From: JAEUMY01 sp031394355
Lineage (GTDB): Bacteria > Pseudomonadota > Gammaproteobacteria > Burkholderiales > Usitatibacteraceae
NCBI GenBank assembly: GCA_031394355.1
Contig: JANNSU010000075.1
Span: 8,510 to 72,509 of the forward strand
DNA: 64,000 bases
Reading direction: 5' to 3'
The notes beneath the pieces were generated by a model. The model saw nothing but the letters and a program-made list of their open reading frames with translations. It was not told the DNA's origin and did no database searches. Made by a program: the position numbers and the translations under genes. Below are positions 1 to 8,040 of the stretch, in pieces. Every line of letters starts with the position of its first letter. Position 1 is the first letter of the stretch.

Positions 1-66
1 GGAATCCGGGATTGCAACGCGTCACACTACCCCCCCCGGATTCTGCGTTGCTGCATCCGGGCTACC
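1..66. repeat. Inverted repeat of the GTAGCCCGGATGCA type
   Basis: Two arms related to GGAATCCGGG and CTGCATCCGGGCTAC face each other across a short C-rich loop. The same family recurs at 38785-38868. The window starts inside the element, so its left limit is unknown. Bases 1-169 hold only repeats and no gene. Confidence 0.7.
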
Positions 67-83
67 TGGGTTTGTACGGGGTT

Positions 84-161
84 ATCTGCGTTCATCCGGC
101 CTTTCATCCGCGTTCATCTGCGCCCCCGCCGTTGACTTTCCTTTTCATTGCGAATAGTCGC
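84..161. repeat. Degenerate ACAGATGAACACGGATG-type repeat followed by a palindrome variant
   Basis: Units related to ATCTGCGTTCATCCGG lie at 84-122, followed by GTTGACTTTC, which also follows the related repeat at 39429-39470. A one-mismatch copy of the iterated palindrome (GCGAATAGTCGC) sits at 150-161, just beyond the 3' end of the TonB receptor gene. Confidence 0.6.
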
Positions 162-169
162 AGCAAAGC

Positions 170-2245
170 CTAGAACGTCGCCCTCACCCCCAGCGTGAAC
201 GACCGGCCCGGCTGCGGTGCCACGTCTTTCAGATACGAGGTGTGCAGGCGAATGTCCTTGTCAGTGAGATTCTTGCCTTGCAGGAACACGAGCCAATTGC
301 CACCGACGGCAAAAGCGCCTGCCCGCCAGCTCAACTCGGCATTGACTTTGGTGTAGCCCTGCGTCGCGGTCTCCAGTTCGGCAAGATGGTTCTGCGCACG
401 CACCCGCATCACGCTGGCACGACCGGACCAGGCACCCCACTGCTGCGAAGCTTCGACACCGATGCGGCCGGGTGAAATGCGCGGCAGGTTGCCGCCGGAC
501 TTGATCTTTGCGCGCACGCTGTCGGTGAAGGCGCGAAGTTTCGTGTCACCTTGCGACCAGCTCACCTCGGCTTCGTAGCCGCGGAAGTCCGCATCGGCTT
601 GTCCCGTCCGCTGCAGCAGCAGCTCGCCATCGGCTTCGAGCTCACCCTCTGCATTGACGCGGTCCGGCAGTCCGTCACCATCTTCATCCACACTGCGCGC
701 GAAAATGTAGTCCTTCATGCGGTTGGCGAAGAGATTCAGCTTCCACTGCACAGCGCCACTCGACTTCTGCATTGTGAGGTCCACATTGCGTGAAGTCTCC
801 TTGCGAATATTCGCATCACCCACATCAAACGTGGCCGTGGCGAGGTGGGGACCAAAGGCATAGAGCTCTTCGGCGGACGCCGCGCGTTCGGCGCGTGTGA
901 TGTTGAGGCTCACTGCATGATCCACTGCAAACTTCCAGGTGCCACCCAGTGCCAGGCTGGTGAGCGTGAACCGGCGGCTCGGCAGATTCAAACCGCTGGC
1001 TGTCACTGACAGACGCTCCTGCTCGCGGCGCGCGCCCGCACTGAGAAGCCAGTCACCGATCTGCTTCTCCTCCACGAGGAACACCCCCAACGCTCGCGTG
1101 GTGCTGGGCGGCAGATACGCCTCCTCGCCCACTGCAGACGCTTCACGATCCTGCCACTGCACGCCGAATGCACCCTTCCAACCTGCGAGTGCGACATGGC
1201 GCGCTTCGATGCGGCCCTCGTCACCCTTGTTCTTGAATGTCGTGGCGACTTCGCCGCTGGGTTCGATCTCCGAGTGCGCATAGTCGCCGCGCGCAGCACG
1301 CAGACGGATGCGCTCGATGCCTGCCAACGGTTGTAACGACTCACCCGCCACCTCCACCCGGTTCTGCTTCAGCTTGATGAAGGTGCCCTCGCCCGTCGGC
1401 AGGCCGTAAGTGCTGCGCAGGCCGGAGACGCCGGCACCGAGATAGCCGGTTGCACGCGTGATGGAGACACCCATGCCTGCACCTTCGGTATCCACATCGC
1501 TGCCAGGCAGGCGGCCGCTGGCGCTGTCCGGGTCATCCTTCAGGGCGCGACCGGGAATGCGGTAGTCCTTCGATTTGCGCTGGAAGCCATCGAGATGCCA
1601 GGCGATGTCGCCATTGCCGCCGTTCAACGCGGCATTGGCGGCGCGTTCACGGCTGCCCGACACTGCACGCAACTCGGCCTCGCCGGACAGCGCCGTCTGG
1701 GGTGAGGTTGGCACCAGATTCGACACCACGTTGACCACACCGCCGATGGCACCGCTGCCATAGAGCAGGCTGGCCGGGCCGCGCAGGATTTCGATTTGCT
1801 CAGCATAAGCGGCGTCGGTGGTGACCATGTGGTCCGGGCTCAGCGTGGACACGTCGAGCGTGCCGACACCATTCTCCAGCACGCGCACACGCGGACCGTC
1901 GAGGCCGCGGATAATGGGGCGGCCAGCGCCCGGGCCAAATGCGCTTGATTGCACGCCGGTTTCGCTGGCCAGCGTGTCGCCGATGCTGCTGGCGCGCTTG
2001 CGGCGCAGGTCATCGCCGGAAATCACCGTGACGGGGCGGGCGAGATCGACGATGGGCACATCGAGCGGCAACGCCTTGACGTCGATTTTCTCCATTTTGG
2101 CGAGCTTGTCGGTGGGCTTGGGGGCCGAGGTGGTGGCAGCGGACGCCTGCGCGTTGACGACGGCAGGTGCGATCGACAGTGACAGGGACAGCGATTGCAG
2201 GACAGCAGCGACGAGCGCACGCTGCCCGAATGGAACGGACGACAT
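170..2245 (-). CDS. TonB-dependent outer-membrane receptor
   Basis: This is an outer-membrane gated channel that imports a metal or metal complex using TonB energy. The start is set at 2245 because AAGGAG lies seven bases upstream and a signal peptide follows (residues 1 to about 33, ending VNAQA). This gives 691 residues. A plug domain spans about residues 65-175, with GRPIIRGLDGPRVRVLENG and the LRGPASLLYGSGAIGGVVNV motif. The rest is a beta-barrel ending in phenylalanine (GVRATF). The plug resembles ZnuD/OprC-like metal receptors, but the substrate cannot be read from sequence. The gene lies 62 bases downstream of a His-rich secreted protein gene on the same strand. The iterated palindrome at 803-814 encodes ANIR in frame. 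Confidence 0.9.
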   Translation of the reverse strand: MSSVPFGQRALVAAVLQSLSLSLSIAPAVVNAQASAATTSAPKPTDKLAKMEKIDVKALPLDVPIVDLARPVTVISGDDLRRKRASSIGDTLASETGVQSSAFGPGAGRPIIRGLDGPRVRVLENGVGTLDVSTLSPDHMVTTDAAYAEQIEILRGPASLLYGSGAIGGVVNVVSNLVPTSPQTALSGEAELRAVSGSRERAANAALNGGNGDIAWHLDGFQRKSKDYRIPGRALKDDPDSASGRLPGSDVDTEGAGMGVSITRATGYLGAGVSGLRSTYGLPTGEGTFIKLKQNRVEVAGESLQPLAGIERIRLRAARGDYAHSEIEPSGEVATTFKNKGDEGRIEARHVALAGWKGAFGVQWQDREASAVGEEAYLPPSTTRALGVFLVEEKQIGDWLLSAGARREQERLSVTASGLNLPSRRFTLTSLALGGTWKFAVDHAVSLNITRAERAASAEELYAFGPHLATATFDVGDANIRKETSRNVDLTMQKSSGAVQWKLNLFANRMKDYIFARSVDEDGDGLPDRVNAEGELEADGELLLQRTGQADADFRGYEAEVSWSQGDTKLRAFTDSVRAKIKSGGNLPRISPGRIGVEASQQWGAWSGRASVMRVRAQNHLAELETATQGYTKVNAELSWRAGAFAVGGNWLVFLQGKNLTDKDIRLHTSYLKDVAPQPGRSFTLGVRATF
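803..814. repeat. Iterated palindrome copy 1
   Basis: GCGAATATTCGC inside the TonB receptor gene, read as Ala-Asn-Ile-Arg. Confidence 0.95.
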
Positions 2246-2307
2246 GTGAATCTCCTTGATGGTCTGACGAGGGCTGTTGTGAACAGCCAGACACTTCGGT
2301 GAAACAG

Positions 2308-2688
2308 TCAGATCAAGGAAACAGGCGGCGCTCTCGCGGCATAGTGGACGGTGCCGCGTGCGGCTGGCGGTGATGCATGGACAAGCGGCTGCGCGAACCC
2401 GGCATCGGCAGGCACGAACGTGGTGCCCGCTGCGGTGGCGGGTACCTGCACGACCGCAGCATAGTGGGCACACAGATCACAGAGCGCGAACGCTGAACCG
2501 TCCGCATGCTCTGCGAACGAATGCGCATCATCATCTGCATGACCCTGAGCATGGGCCTGTTCATGCGTGCCATGGGGCTCGAGCGTGTGCGTCCAGCCAT
2601 GCTCGATGGCGCCGACCTGCGCGATGAGCAGACACAGCGCGGCCAGCAGGGCGAGGAAGTGCGATGGCAGATGGCGGAGGCGAGACAT
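2308..2688 (-). CDS. His-rich secreted small protein (DUF2946-like)
   Basis: The product is a 126-residue exported protein of unknown function. The start at 2688 puts a hydrophobic signal segment (FLALLAALCLLIAQVGA) near the N terminus. An upstream in-frame ATG would add 11 residues before it. The mature part is rich in histidine (EHGWTHTLEPHGTHEQAHAQGH) and carries a CDLCAHY motif. The same CDLCH-type motif occurs in the product at 5805-6167. Proteins of this kind are common beside TonB metal receptors and copper genes, so metal binding or delivery to the receptor encoded downstream is a reasonable inference. The exact role is unknown. Confidence 0.7.
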   Translation of the reverse strand: MSRLRHLPSHFLALLAALCLLIAQVGAIEHGWTHTLEPHGTHEQAHAQGHADDDAHSFAEHADGSAFALCDLCAHYAAVVQVPATAAGTTFVPADAGFAQPLVHASPPAARGTVHYAARAPPVSLI

Positions 2689-2748
2689 GGGTGCGCAGTA
2701 TAGCGTTGGCGGTGATTGCACAGCACGCAGCTGCTAGGGGGATGCACT

Positions 2749-2838
2749 GCGAATAGTTGCATAGACCGCAATACCTGAAAGTCAACGTCGGGGAACGCAG
2801 ATGAGCGCGGATGAAGGGCGGATGAACGCAGATGGATG
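2749..2838. repeat. Palindrome variant and ACAGATGAACACGGATG-type repeat
   Basis: GCGAATAGTTGC (two mismatches to the palindrome) is at 2749-2760. AAAGTCAACG and units like AACGCAGATGAGCGCGGATG follow at 2780-2838, a mirror image of the element at 84-140. The 332-base spacer 2689-3020 holds no gene that I can support. Confidence 0.55.
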
Positions 2839-3020
2839 TGAAGTTGCCATGGCCTGCTCGGCGCAGACACTCCACCCCGCTTTCAAACGGGGCAGCCTGA
2901 CAGCGGACGCATTGCGACTAGTTGCCTTGTCTGAACAAGCGCATTTGACGACAGTTTCGATATGCCCGGAACTTTCATCAGCAGTTGCTGGTCAATACTT
3001 TTGTCCATTAGACTGAAGCC

Positions 3021-3383
3021 ATGACCCGCACCCATCTCTCGCGCCACCTCGCAGCCATCGTCGCAGCGCTGGGCATGCTGTTCTCCCAGCTTGCGCTGGC
3101 TGCGTACGCATGCCCGATGGAGCGCATGACCATGACCGAGGCCCTCGCGGAGGCGGAGTGCTGCAGGGAGTCTGCCAGTGCCACTGCAAGTCTCTGCCAC
3201 GAACATTGCAAGGACAGCCAACTGGCTGCGCAGGACTCGGTACCTGACCTCCCCGGTTTTGTCCCTGCATTCACGGTTACCTTGCCGGTCGCCAGCATGC
3301 ATGAGTGCGAATATTCGCAAGCAACACCCGCCCACCTCACCTCTCCTCCCCTCTTCATCCTGAACTGCTGCTTCAGGATTTGA
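3021..3383 (+). CDS. Small secreted Cys/His-rich protein
   Basis: A 120-residue protein with an N-terminal signal peptide (about residues 1-28, hydrophobic AAIVAALGMLFSQLALAAYA). It then has an ECC motif, a CHEHC motif and a C-terminal CC. The Cys/His spacing suggests metal binding in the periplasm, but I do not recognise the family. It opens the rightward metal-related gene series. No convincing Shine-Dalgarno is visible before the ATG. The iterated palindrome at 3307-3318 is read as EYS, which differs from the frame used in most other genes. Confidence 0.6.
   Translation: MTRTHLSRHLAAIVAALGMLFSQLALAAYACPMERMTMTEALAEAECCRESASATASLCHEHCKDSQLAAQDSVPDLPGFVPAFTVTLPVASMHECEYSQATPAHLTSPPLFILNCCFRI
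3307..3318. repeat. Iterated palindrome copy 2
   Basis: GCGAATATTCGC inside the small Cys/His protein gene, read as C-E-Y-S-Q. Confidence 0.95.
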
Positions 3384-3404
3384 TTCGCTGTCCCCGTTGA
3401 TCGG

Positions 3405-3423
3405 CCAGACCCGCCGGGTCTGG
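3405..3423 (+). terminator. Perfect 8-bp hairpin between two metal-cluster genes
   Basis: CCAGACCC and GGGTCTGG pair around a three-base loop, 22 bases after the stop of the upstream gene. No run of T follows, so it may be a transcript-end or processing hairpin rather than a classic terminator. Confidence 0.4.
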
Positions 3424-3454
3424 TCTGGTTCATCCATTTCTATTGGGAGACAGC

Positions 3455-4072
3455 ATGAGAACTCAACTCATTGGCATTTCGCTATTGGTATTCGCGCCGC
3501 TCGCATTGGCGGATTCGGAAACCAGTAGTCCCCACATCAGCAGCCGCTGTGAAACGCCACTGGCCTCGGCCTTCGTTGTCGATGACCAGGGCGGCGCATC
3601 GTCGTGGATGGCGAAGCGAATGCGGTCGTACCGATTGTCCGCGCCAGCGTCGCTGTTGCGACAGGAACTCTCGCCGACCGGCTGCATCACGGTGCTGGAC
3701 CACGATCCAGCGCTGGCGAACGTGCCCAACTTGCCGCAGCCCGATCTTTTGCTGCGGGCTCGCGTGGTTGCGATAGTCGCTTCGGAGAAGTCCATTGGTG
3801 AAAAGGCGGGTACCGCCGTAGGTCGCTACATCGGCTCCTATATCGGTGTCATGGACGAGGAAATTCCCGCGCTCAAGTCGGTCGAAATCTCGATCGAGGT
3901 GGTTTGCGTGCAGCAGCGGCGGGTGGTTCATCAGTTGTTCGTCAAAGCCGAAGCCGATACTGCGAACGCGTCCGGCAATGCACTCACGCTCGCTCAGGCC
4001 AGCGCTCAAGCCGCGCGCGAGGTGATTGAGCTATCGCGGCGGCTGCCCCCGCTTTGCGGGCCGTCCAAGTAA
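3455..4072 (+). CDS. Exported protein, faintly CsgG-like
   Basis: A 205-residue exported protein. The ATG at 3455 is preceded by GGGAGA. The upstream TTG at 3443 would leave no ribosome site. A signal peptide ending ALA is followed by a Cys-containing N-terminal region. The LLRQELSPTGCITVLD and LLLRARVV segments loosely recall the CsgG/LpoB fold of outer-membrane lipoproteins, but the match is too weak to name. A glycine-rich stretch (GTAVGRYIGSYIGV) follows. It sits 34 bases before the next small gene. Function unknown. Confidence 0.65.
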   Translation: MRTQLIGISLLVFAPLALADSETSSPHISSRCETPLASAFVVDDQGGASSWMAKRMRSYRLSAPASLLRQELSPTGCITVLDHDPALANVPNLPQPDLLLRARVVAIVASEKSIGEKAGTAVGRYIGSYIGVMDEEIPALKSVEISIEVVCVQQRRVVHQLFVKAEADTANASGNALTLAQASAQAAREVIELSRRLPPLCGPSK

Positions 4073-4106
4073 TCCATTCCCAAGCCCTTCAATTCAGGAG
4101 TGCATC

Positions 4107-4331
4107 ATGAAATCAATCTTTCAAGGCATTGCAACAATTACTCTGGTTCTTGTATCCGCAACAACCCACGCCAACAACTGGCAATGGCAACTCGACCAGG
4201 TCAAGCTGGACCGTCAACGGACGGAGCAGCGCAAGTTGGTGGTTGCCGAGGGGAAGTTCACTTGCCCTCAAAGGGCGGAGTGTCGCTGCGATGAAGTTGC
4301 CAAGTCATCGAAACCCTCGGGGAGGCATTGA
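4107..4331 (+). CDS. Small secreted protein
   Basis: A 74-residue protein with a clear signal peptide (KSIFQGIATITLVLVSATTHA) and a short charged mature part containing CPQRAECRC. An AGGAG sits eight bases before the ATG at 4107. The stop is separated from the next ATG by a single base, so the two genes are very likely translated together. No family is recognised. Cysteines suggest disulfides or metal binding. Confidence 0.65.
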   Translation: MKSIFQGIATITLVLVSATTHANNWQWQLDQVKLDRQRTEQRKLVVAEGKFTCPQRAECRCDEVAKSSKPSGRH

Positions 4332-4332
4332 C

Positions 4333-5004
4333 ATGACACAGCGACGAAGATTGTTGTTGGCCTTTGTTGTGACAGGTAGCCTTACCGCCCAAGCCAAACC
4401 CATCGCGTTCGCGGACGGCACCACCGTCATGCACGAGCGCAACACCAACATGCTGGAGTCGCAGGCGTTCTACGCACCCACCTACTGGTGGTCTGCCGGG
4501 CCGGGGTTCATGCGGCTCACCAGCGACGACAAGCAGAAGCAGCGCGAGATCGGCTACGTTCAGCTCAACTACCTGGTGAAGCGCTGGAATCTGCCTGCGG
4601 CGCAAGGCAATGTCTTCGCCTATGGCGGGGTGGGCACCGCTCGCAGCACGGAGATTGGCGGGCGACTCGGCAACAGCGAGACGGTCTGGCGCTACGGCGG
4701 GCAGGGCGATTACGAGACGCGCACCATTTACACCTCCTTCAAGGTGGATGGCTACCGCAGCCCGTCTTTCTCGCACCGCATCAGCACGGTGCAGTTGGGT
4801 TATGCCCCGTACGAGCACGACTATGAAGACCTCGCCGTCTGGTTCCTGCTGCAGGCACGCCACTACACCGGCGGACTGCGTGACGAGCGTGAACGCAAGC
4901 TGGACCAGGCTGCACTCATCCGCCTCTTCAAGGGGCCAATTTGGGCCGAACTCGGCGTCAATCGAGAGCGCAAAACCCAATTCATGATCATGTTCAACTA
5001 CTAG
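4333..5004 (+). CDS. Probable outer-membrane beta-barrel protein
   Basis: A 223-residue exported protein. The ATG at 4333 follows the previous stop by one base, with GGGAGG upstream. A signal peptide ends near TAQAKP. The mature chain has alternating aromatic/polar strands, many Tyr/Trp residues and ends FNY, the aromatic C terminus typical of outer-membrane barrels. I do not recognise the family. Its position between secreted proteins and MerP/MerT-like genes suggests an outer-membrane part of a metal-handling set. This is inference from context. Confidence 0.6.
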   Translation: MTQRRRLLLAFVVTGSLTAQAKPIAFADGTTVMHERNTNMLESQAFYAPTYWWSAGPGFMRLTSDDKQKQREIGYVQLNYLVKRWNLPAAQGNVFAYGGVGTARSTEIGGRLGNSETVWRYGGQGDYETRTIYTSFKVDGYRSPSFSHRISTVQLGYAPYEHDYEDLAVWFLLQARHYTGGLRDERERKLDQAALIRLFKGPIWAELGVNRERKTQFMIMFNY

Positions 5005-5013
5005 GAAGCTGCC

Positions 5014-5343
5014 ATGAAAATCTTTATTCGCATTGCCCTCACCTCATTCCTGCTCGCCAGCGCTGCGGCCCAGGCAAAGACCATCGAAATCACCGTCGAT
5101 GGGCTGGTCTGCGCCTTTTGCGCACAGGGAATTGAAAAGAAAATGAAAGCCCAGGCCGCCACCGACAAGGTGTTCGTGAGTCTGGAGAAGAGAATCGTCG
5201 CCGTGTCGCTCAAGGACGGTCAGGACATCGCTGACGACAAGCTGAAGACCGAGATCACGGACGCCGGGTATGTCGTCAAGGTGATCAAGCGCAGTGACGA
5301 ATCGCTCGATGTCATCAGGGCGCGAGTAAAGGCGGGCAAATGA
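5014..5343 (+). CDS. Periplasmic heavy-metal-associated protein (MerP-like)
   Basis: A 109-residue exported protein with one heavy-metal-associated (HMA) domain. The signal peptide ends AAAQA, and the mature chain begins with KTIEITVDGLVCAFCAQGIE. The CxxC pair sits at the usual HMA metal loop, as in MerP and CopZ. The normal GMTC is replaced by GLVC. The C-terminal tail is longer than in MerP. The stop overlaps the next gene by four bases (ATGA), so it should deliver metal to that membrane protein, as MerP does for MerT. Which metal is not clear. Confidence 0.8.
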   Translation: MKIFIRIALTSFLLASAAAQAKTIEITVDGLVCAFCAQGIEKKMKAQAATDKVFVSLEKRIVAVSLKDGQDIADDKLKTEITDAGYVVKVIKRSDESLDVIRARVKAGK

Positions 5344-5729
5344 TCGCAGGCTTCCGCTCCGCGTTTGCGTCCTCGTTCCTCTCGCTTGCGACCAGCGGTA
5401 GCACGCTCATCTGCTGCGCCTTGCCTGCGCTGATGGTCTCCCTTGGCGCAGGCGCATCGTTGGCAGGACTGGTGGGCAGCTTCCCGCAGATCGTGTGGTT
5501 GTCCGAACACAAGGTGCCGCTGTTTGTTCTGGCGACGGTCATGTTGGTCGTGGCGGGGGCGTTTCAATGGCGGGCTCGCTCGCTGCCCTGTCCGGCTGAT
5601 CCGGCATTGGCAGCCGCCTGCGTCCGCGCTCGGCGTGTCTCACGGTGGATCTACTGGTTTTCGATGGCGACACTCGCGATTGGGGCATTCTTTGCATTCG
5701 CGCTGCCGTGGCTGCAACGCCATGCTTGA
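5340..5729 (+). CDS. MerT-like inner-membrane transporter
   Basis: A 129-residue protein with three predicted membrane segments: about residues 12-45, 58-77 and 102-124. The first carries a CC pair (STLICCALPAL), and the loop after the second carries two further cysteines (LPCPADPALAAAC). This is the cysteine layout of MerT, which passes Hg(II) from MerP inward. No merA or merR lies nearby, so mercury is only one option. The start overlaps the MerP-like gene by four bases. Confidence 0.7.
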   Translation: MIAGFRSAFASSFLSLATSGSTLICCALPALMVSLGAGASLAGLVGSFPQIVWLSEHKVPLFVLATVMLVVAGAFQWRARSLPCPADPALAAACVRARRVSRWIYWFSMATLAIGAFFAFALPWLQRHA

Positions 5730-5756
5730 CCTTCCCCCCTCTGGAAGGTTGATAAT
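5726..5756 (+). promoter_or_regulatory. CueR/MerR-type promoter of the periplasmic copper operon
   Basis: TTGACC at 5726-5731 and GATAAT at 5751-5756 are separated by 19 bases, the long spacer typical of MerR-family promoters. The spacer holds the inverted repeat CCTTCC...GGAAGG. The next start codon is 49 bases after the -10. A cueR gene is present in the window at 13407. Confidence 0.8.
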
Positions 5757-5804
5757 GGCATCACTTCCTGAACCAACCCTTTAAGCCGCTGTCTGCCCAA
5801 TGTC

Positions 5805-6167
5805 ATGAAATTCCTGTCCAAACTTGCGCTTGCCTGGATGTTCGCCTGGCTACCCGTCTCCGGCGTCGTGGCGGCGACCATGCCGTTCTGCGCGCAAGGC
5901 ATGGGTGGAATGATGGCGGCCACCGTGGCGGCGGAGGGCATGGACAGCATGCCTTGCCATCAGCCGGCGGACGCGAGCAGCAAAGGCGGCCAGTTGCCTG
6001 TCGAACACTGCGACCTCTGCCACGTCGCCGGTGCCGTGGCACCCCCCAGCCTGCCGGTAATCGCCAACGTCCCGCCCAGCCTGCCGCCTTCCGTGGACCG
6101 CGTGGAAGACTTCAGCTCCTTCATCCCCGCAACGCCACAACGTCCCCCGCACACCGCCCCGGCCTGA
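5805..6167 (+). CDS. Secreted Cys/His/Met-rich protein of the copper operon
   Basis: A 120-residue exported protein, first gene after the CueR-type promoter. A signal peptide (to about AAT at residue 24) is followed by a Met/Gly-rich part (MGGMMAATVAAEGMDSM) and an EHCDLCHVAG motif. Similar small proteins commonly head copper-resistance clusters. Copper(I) binding through Met, Cys and His is inferred. The CDLC motif is shared with the product at 2308-2688. No strong Shine-Dalgarno is visible before the ATG. Confidence 0.65.
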   Translation: MKFLSKLALAWMFAWLPVSGVVAATMPFCAQGMGGMMAATVAAEGMDSMPCHQPADASSKGGQLPVEHCDLCHVAGAVAPPSLPVIANVPPSLPPSVDRVEDFSSFIPATPQRPPHTAPA

Positions 6168-6185
6168 ACCGCCGGGGGATCTGCA

Positions 6186-6197
6186 GCGAATAGTCGC
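6186..6197. repeat. One-mismatch variant of the iterated palindrome
   Basis: GCGAATAGTCGC lies in the spacer between the secreted copper protein and the next gene, identical to the variant at 150-161. Confidence 0.6.
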
Positions 6198-6269
6198 GAG
6201 GCGCTGAATAGAGCGCATCGCCGAGTCGCGATCCCTCTCCTGGCTTTTTTGTGTATCGAGGAGAGACGC

Positions 6270-6617
6270 ATGTATCGCAATCTGTATCTTTTGCTGGCCA
6301 GCCTGCTGCCGTTGAGCAGCATGGCGCAGCCGCCACATCAACATGGCGCACCCGCCAGGGCTGTTTCGGCAACGCCTGCTGCAACGGTGCCTGCCGCAAC
6401 CTCGCCCGCCATCCCAGCCCAATCCAGCGGCGCAAAGGTCACGGGGCTTGAAGGCTACCGGCGCTTCAATGCTGACGAGCCGCTAGCTGACTGGCGCAAG
6501 GTCAATGACACCGTACGCGACGTCGGCGGTTGGCAGACTTACGCCCAGGAAGCCGCACGCGCCATCAAGGCGGAGCAGGACGGCAAGGCAGCGGCAATGA
6601 AAGGGACCAAGCCATGA
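6270..6617 (+). CDS. Small periplasmic protein preceding the TolC-like gene
   Basis: A 115-residue exported protein. GAGGAGAG lies just upstream of the ATG at 6270. A signal peptide ends SMA. It is followed by a His-containing and Ala/Pro-rich linker, then a conserved-looking domain with YRRFNADEPLADWRKVNDTV. Proteins like this often precede the outer-membrane factor in copper clusters, but no function is established that I know. Its stop overlaps the next ATG by four bases. Confidence 0.65.
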   Translation: MYRNLYLLLASLLPLSSMAQPPHQHGAPARAVSATPAATVPAATSPAIPAQSSGAKVTGLEGYRRFNADEPLADWRKVNDTVRDVGGWQTYAQEAARAIKAEQDGKAAAMKGTKP

Positions 6618-8038
6618 AGCGCTCGCTGATCGCCGCCGCTGTAGCCATGACACTCGCTGGCTGTGCTACCGATGGCGTCAAACGCGACAGCGAGTTTGTC
6701 GCATCTTTCGCCAAGGACACGTACGGTACCGCTGCAACGCCGCAAACGCGCAGCGAGGATCGTGCTGCGGCCCGCGCGCAAGCCACGGCGCTCCTGCAAC
6801 AGCCCTTGTCTGCCGATGACGCCGTGCGCGTTGCACTGTCGCTGTCACCTGCGTTCCAGGCCATGCTGGCCGAGCAATCCGCGCTCTCCGCCAACGCGGC
6901 ACAGATGGGCCGGCTGCCCAACCCCGTGTTCACGTTCGAACGGCTGGTCAAGAAGCATGATGGCGAGATCGACCTCGACATCGGCCGCATGCTGTCGATT
7001 TCGCTGCTGGAATTCATCTATCTGCCCTCGCGCCTGAAATCTGCAGAAGCCATGCAACAGCAGGCGCGGCTGCAAGGTTCAGCGCGGGTGGTGGAGACCG
7101 CGACCAATGCGCGCCAGGCCTGGGTCAAGGCCGTGGCGGCGCAACAGTCGCTCACCTACTTTCAGCAGGTGATGGACACGGCCGAAGCCAGTGCGGAGCT
7201 GGCCAAGCGCATGTATCAGGCTGGCAACTTCAGCAAGTTGCAACGTGCGCGCCAGCAGGCCTTTTATGCGGAAGCCGCAGGGCAGCTGACACGCGCGAAA
7301 CATATGGCACTGAGCACGCGTGAAGCGTTGATTCGCACGCTCGGTCTTGACAGCGCACTGGCTCAACAGTTGAAGCTGCCAGAGCGACTGCCTGATTTGC
7401 CGAAAGCGCCGAAGCCGGAATCCGTGCTGGCGCAAAAGGCGCTGGATCAGCGGCTGGACGTGCGCATGGCCGCGGCTGATCTCAACCTGCTCGCCGCACG
7501 CAATGGATACGCAAAAGCCAGCAGCTACCTGAATGCGCTGCATCTCACCGGCATCCGCATCAGCGAAACTGGCGAGCCGGTCAAGAAAGGGTACGAGCTG
7601 GAGCTGGCGATCCCCATCTTCGACTGGGGCGATGCGCAGCGCGGCAAGGCAGCCAGCGAGTATCGCGCGGCCATGTATCGCGTGGCGCAGACCGGCATTG
7701 ATGCGGAGTCGAGCCTGCGCGAGCAGTACGCCGCCTGGCGCACCGCCTACGACTATGCGCTGCACTATCGCGATGAAGTGGTGCCGCTGAAAAAGCTCAT
7801 CGCCGACGAGATGGTGCTGCAGTACAACGGCATGCTCATCGGCGTTTTCGAAATGCTTACCGGTACGCGCGATCAGATATCGAGCGTTATCTCGGCCATC
7901 GATGCGCAACGCGATTTCTGGCTGGCTGATGCTGCGCTCGACGCGACGCTGATCGGCAAACCCTCCAACGCCCCTGCCATGAGTGGCGATGTTGGCAACC
8001 GCGCAGTCTCCGGCGGCGGTGCCGCAGGAGGTCACTGA
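6614..8038 (+). CDS. TolC-family outer-membrane lipoprotein
   Basis: A 474-residue outer-membrane efflux protein. The ATG at 6614 overlaps the preceding stop. The N terminus carries a lipobox (LAGC), so the mature protein is a lipoprotein like CusC. Two TolC repeats rich in Ala/Gln/Leu coiled-coil helices follow. CusC-type factors form the outer-membrane tunnel of RND or other pumps. No RND pump or membrane-fusion gene lies in this operon, so its inner-membrane partner must be elsewhere, or it acts in a different way. Confidence 0.85.
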   Translation: MKRSLIAAAVAMTLAGCATDGVKRDSEFVASFAKDTYGTAATPQTRSEDRAAARAQATALLQQPLSADDAVRVALSLSPAFQAMLAEQSALSANAAQMGRLPNPVFTFERLVKKHDGEIDLDIGRMLSISLLEFIYLPSRLKSAEAMQQQARLQGSARVVETATNARQAWVKAVAAQQSLTYFQQVMDTAEASAELAKRMYQAGNFSKLQRARQQAFYAEAAGQLTRAKHMALSTREALIRTLGLDSALAQQLKLPERLPDLPKAPKPESVLAQKALDQRLDVRMAAADLNLLAARNGYAKASSYLNALHLTGIRISETGEPVKKGYELELAIPIFDWGDAQRGKAASEYRAAMYRVAQTGIDAESSLREQYAAWRTAYDYALHYRDEVVPLKKLIADEMVLQYNGMLIGVFEMLTGTRDQISSVISAIDAQRDFWLADAALDATLIGKPSNAPAMSGDVGNRAVSGGGAAGGH

Positions 8039-8040
8039 TG

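Noticed and set aside
242..475. Small plus-strand frames across the TonB receptor gene
   Set aside because: They are shadows of the receptor gene, with no start signal or domain.
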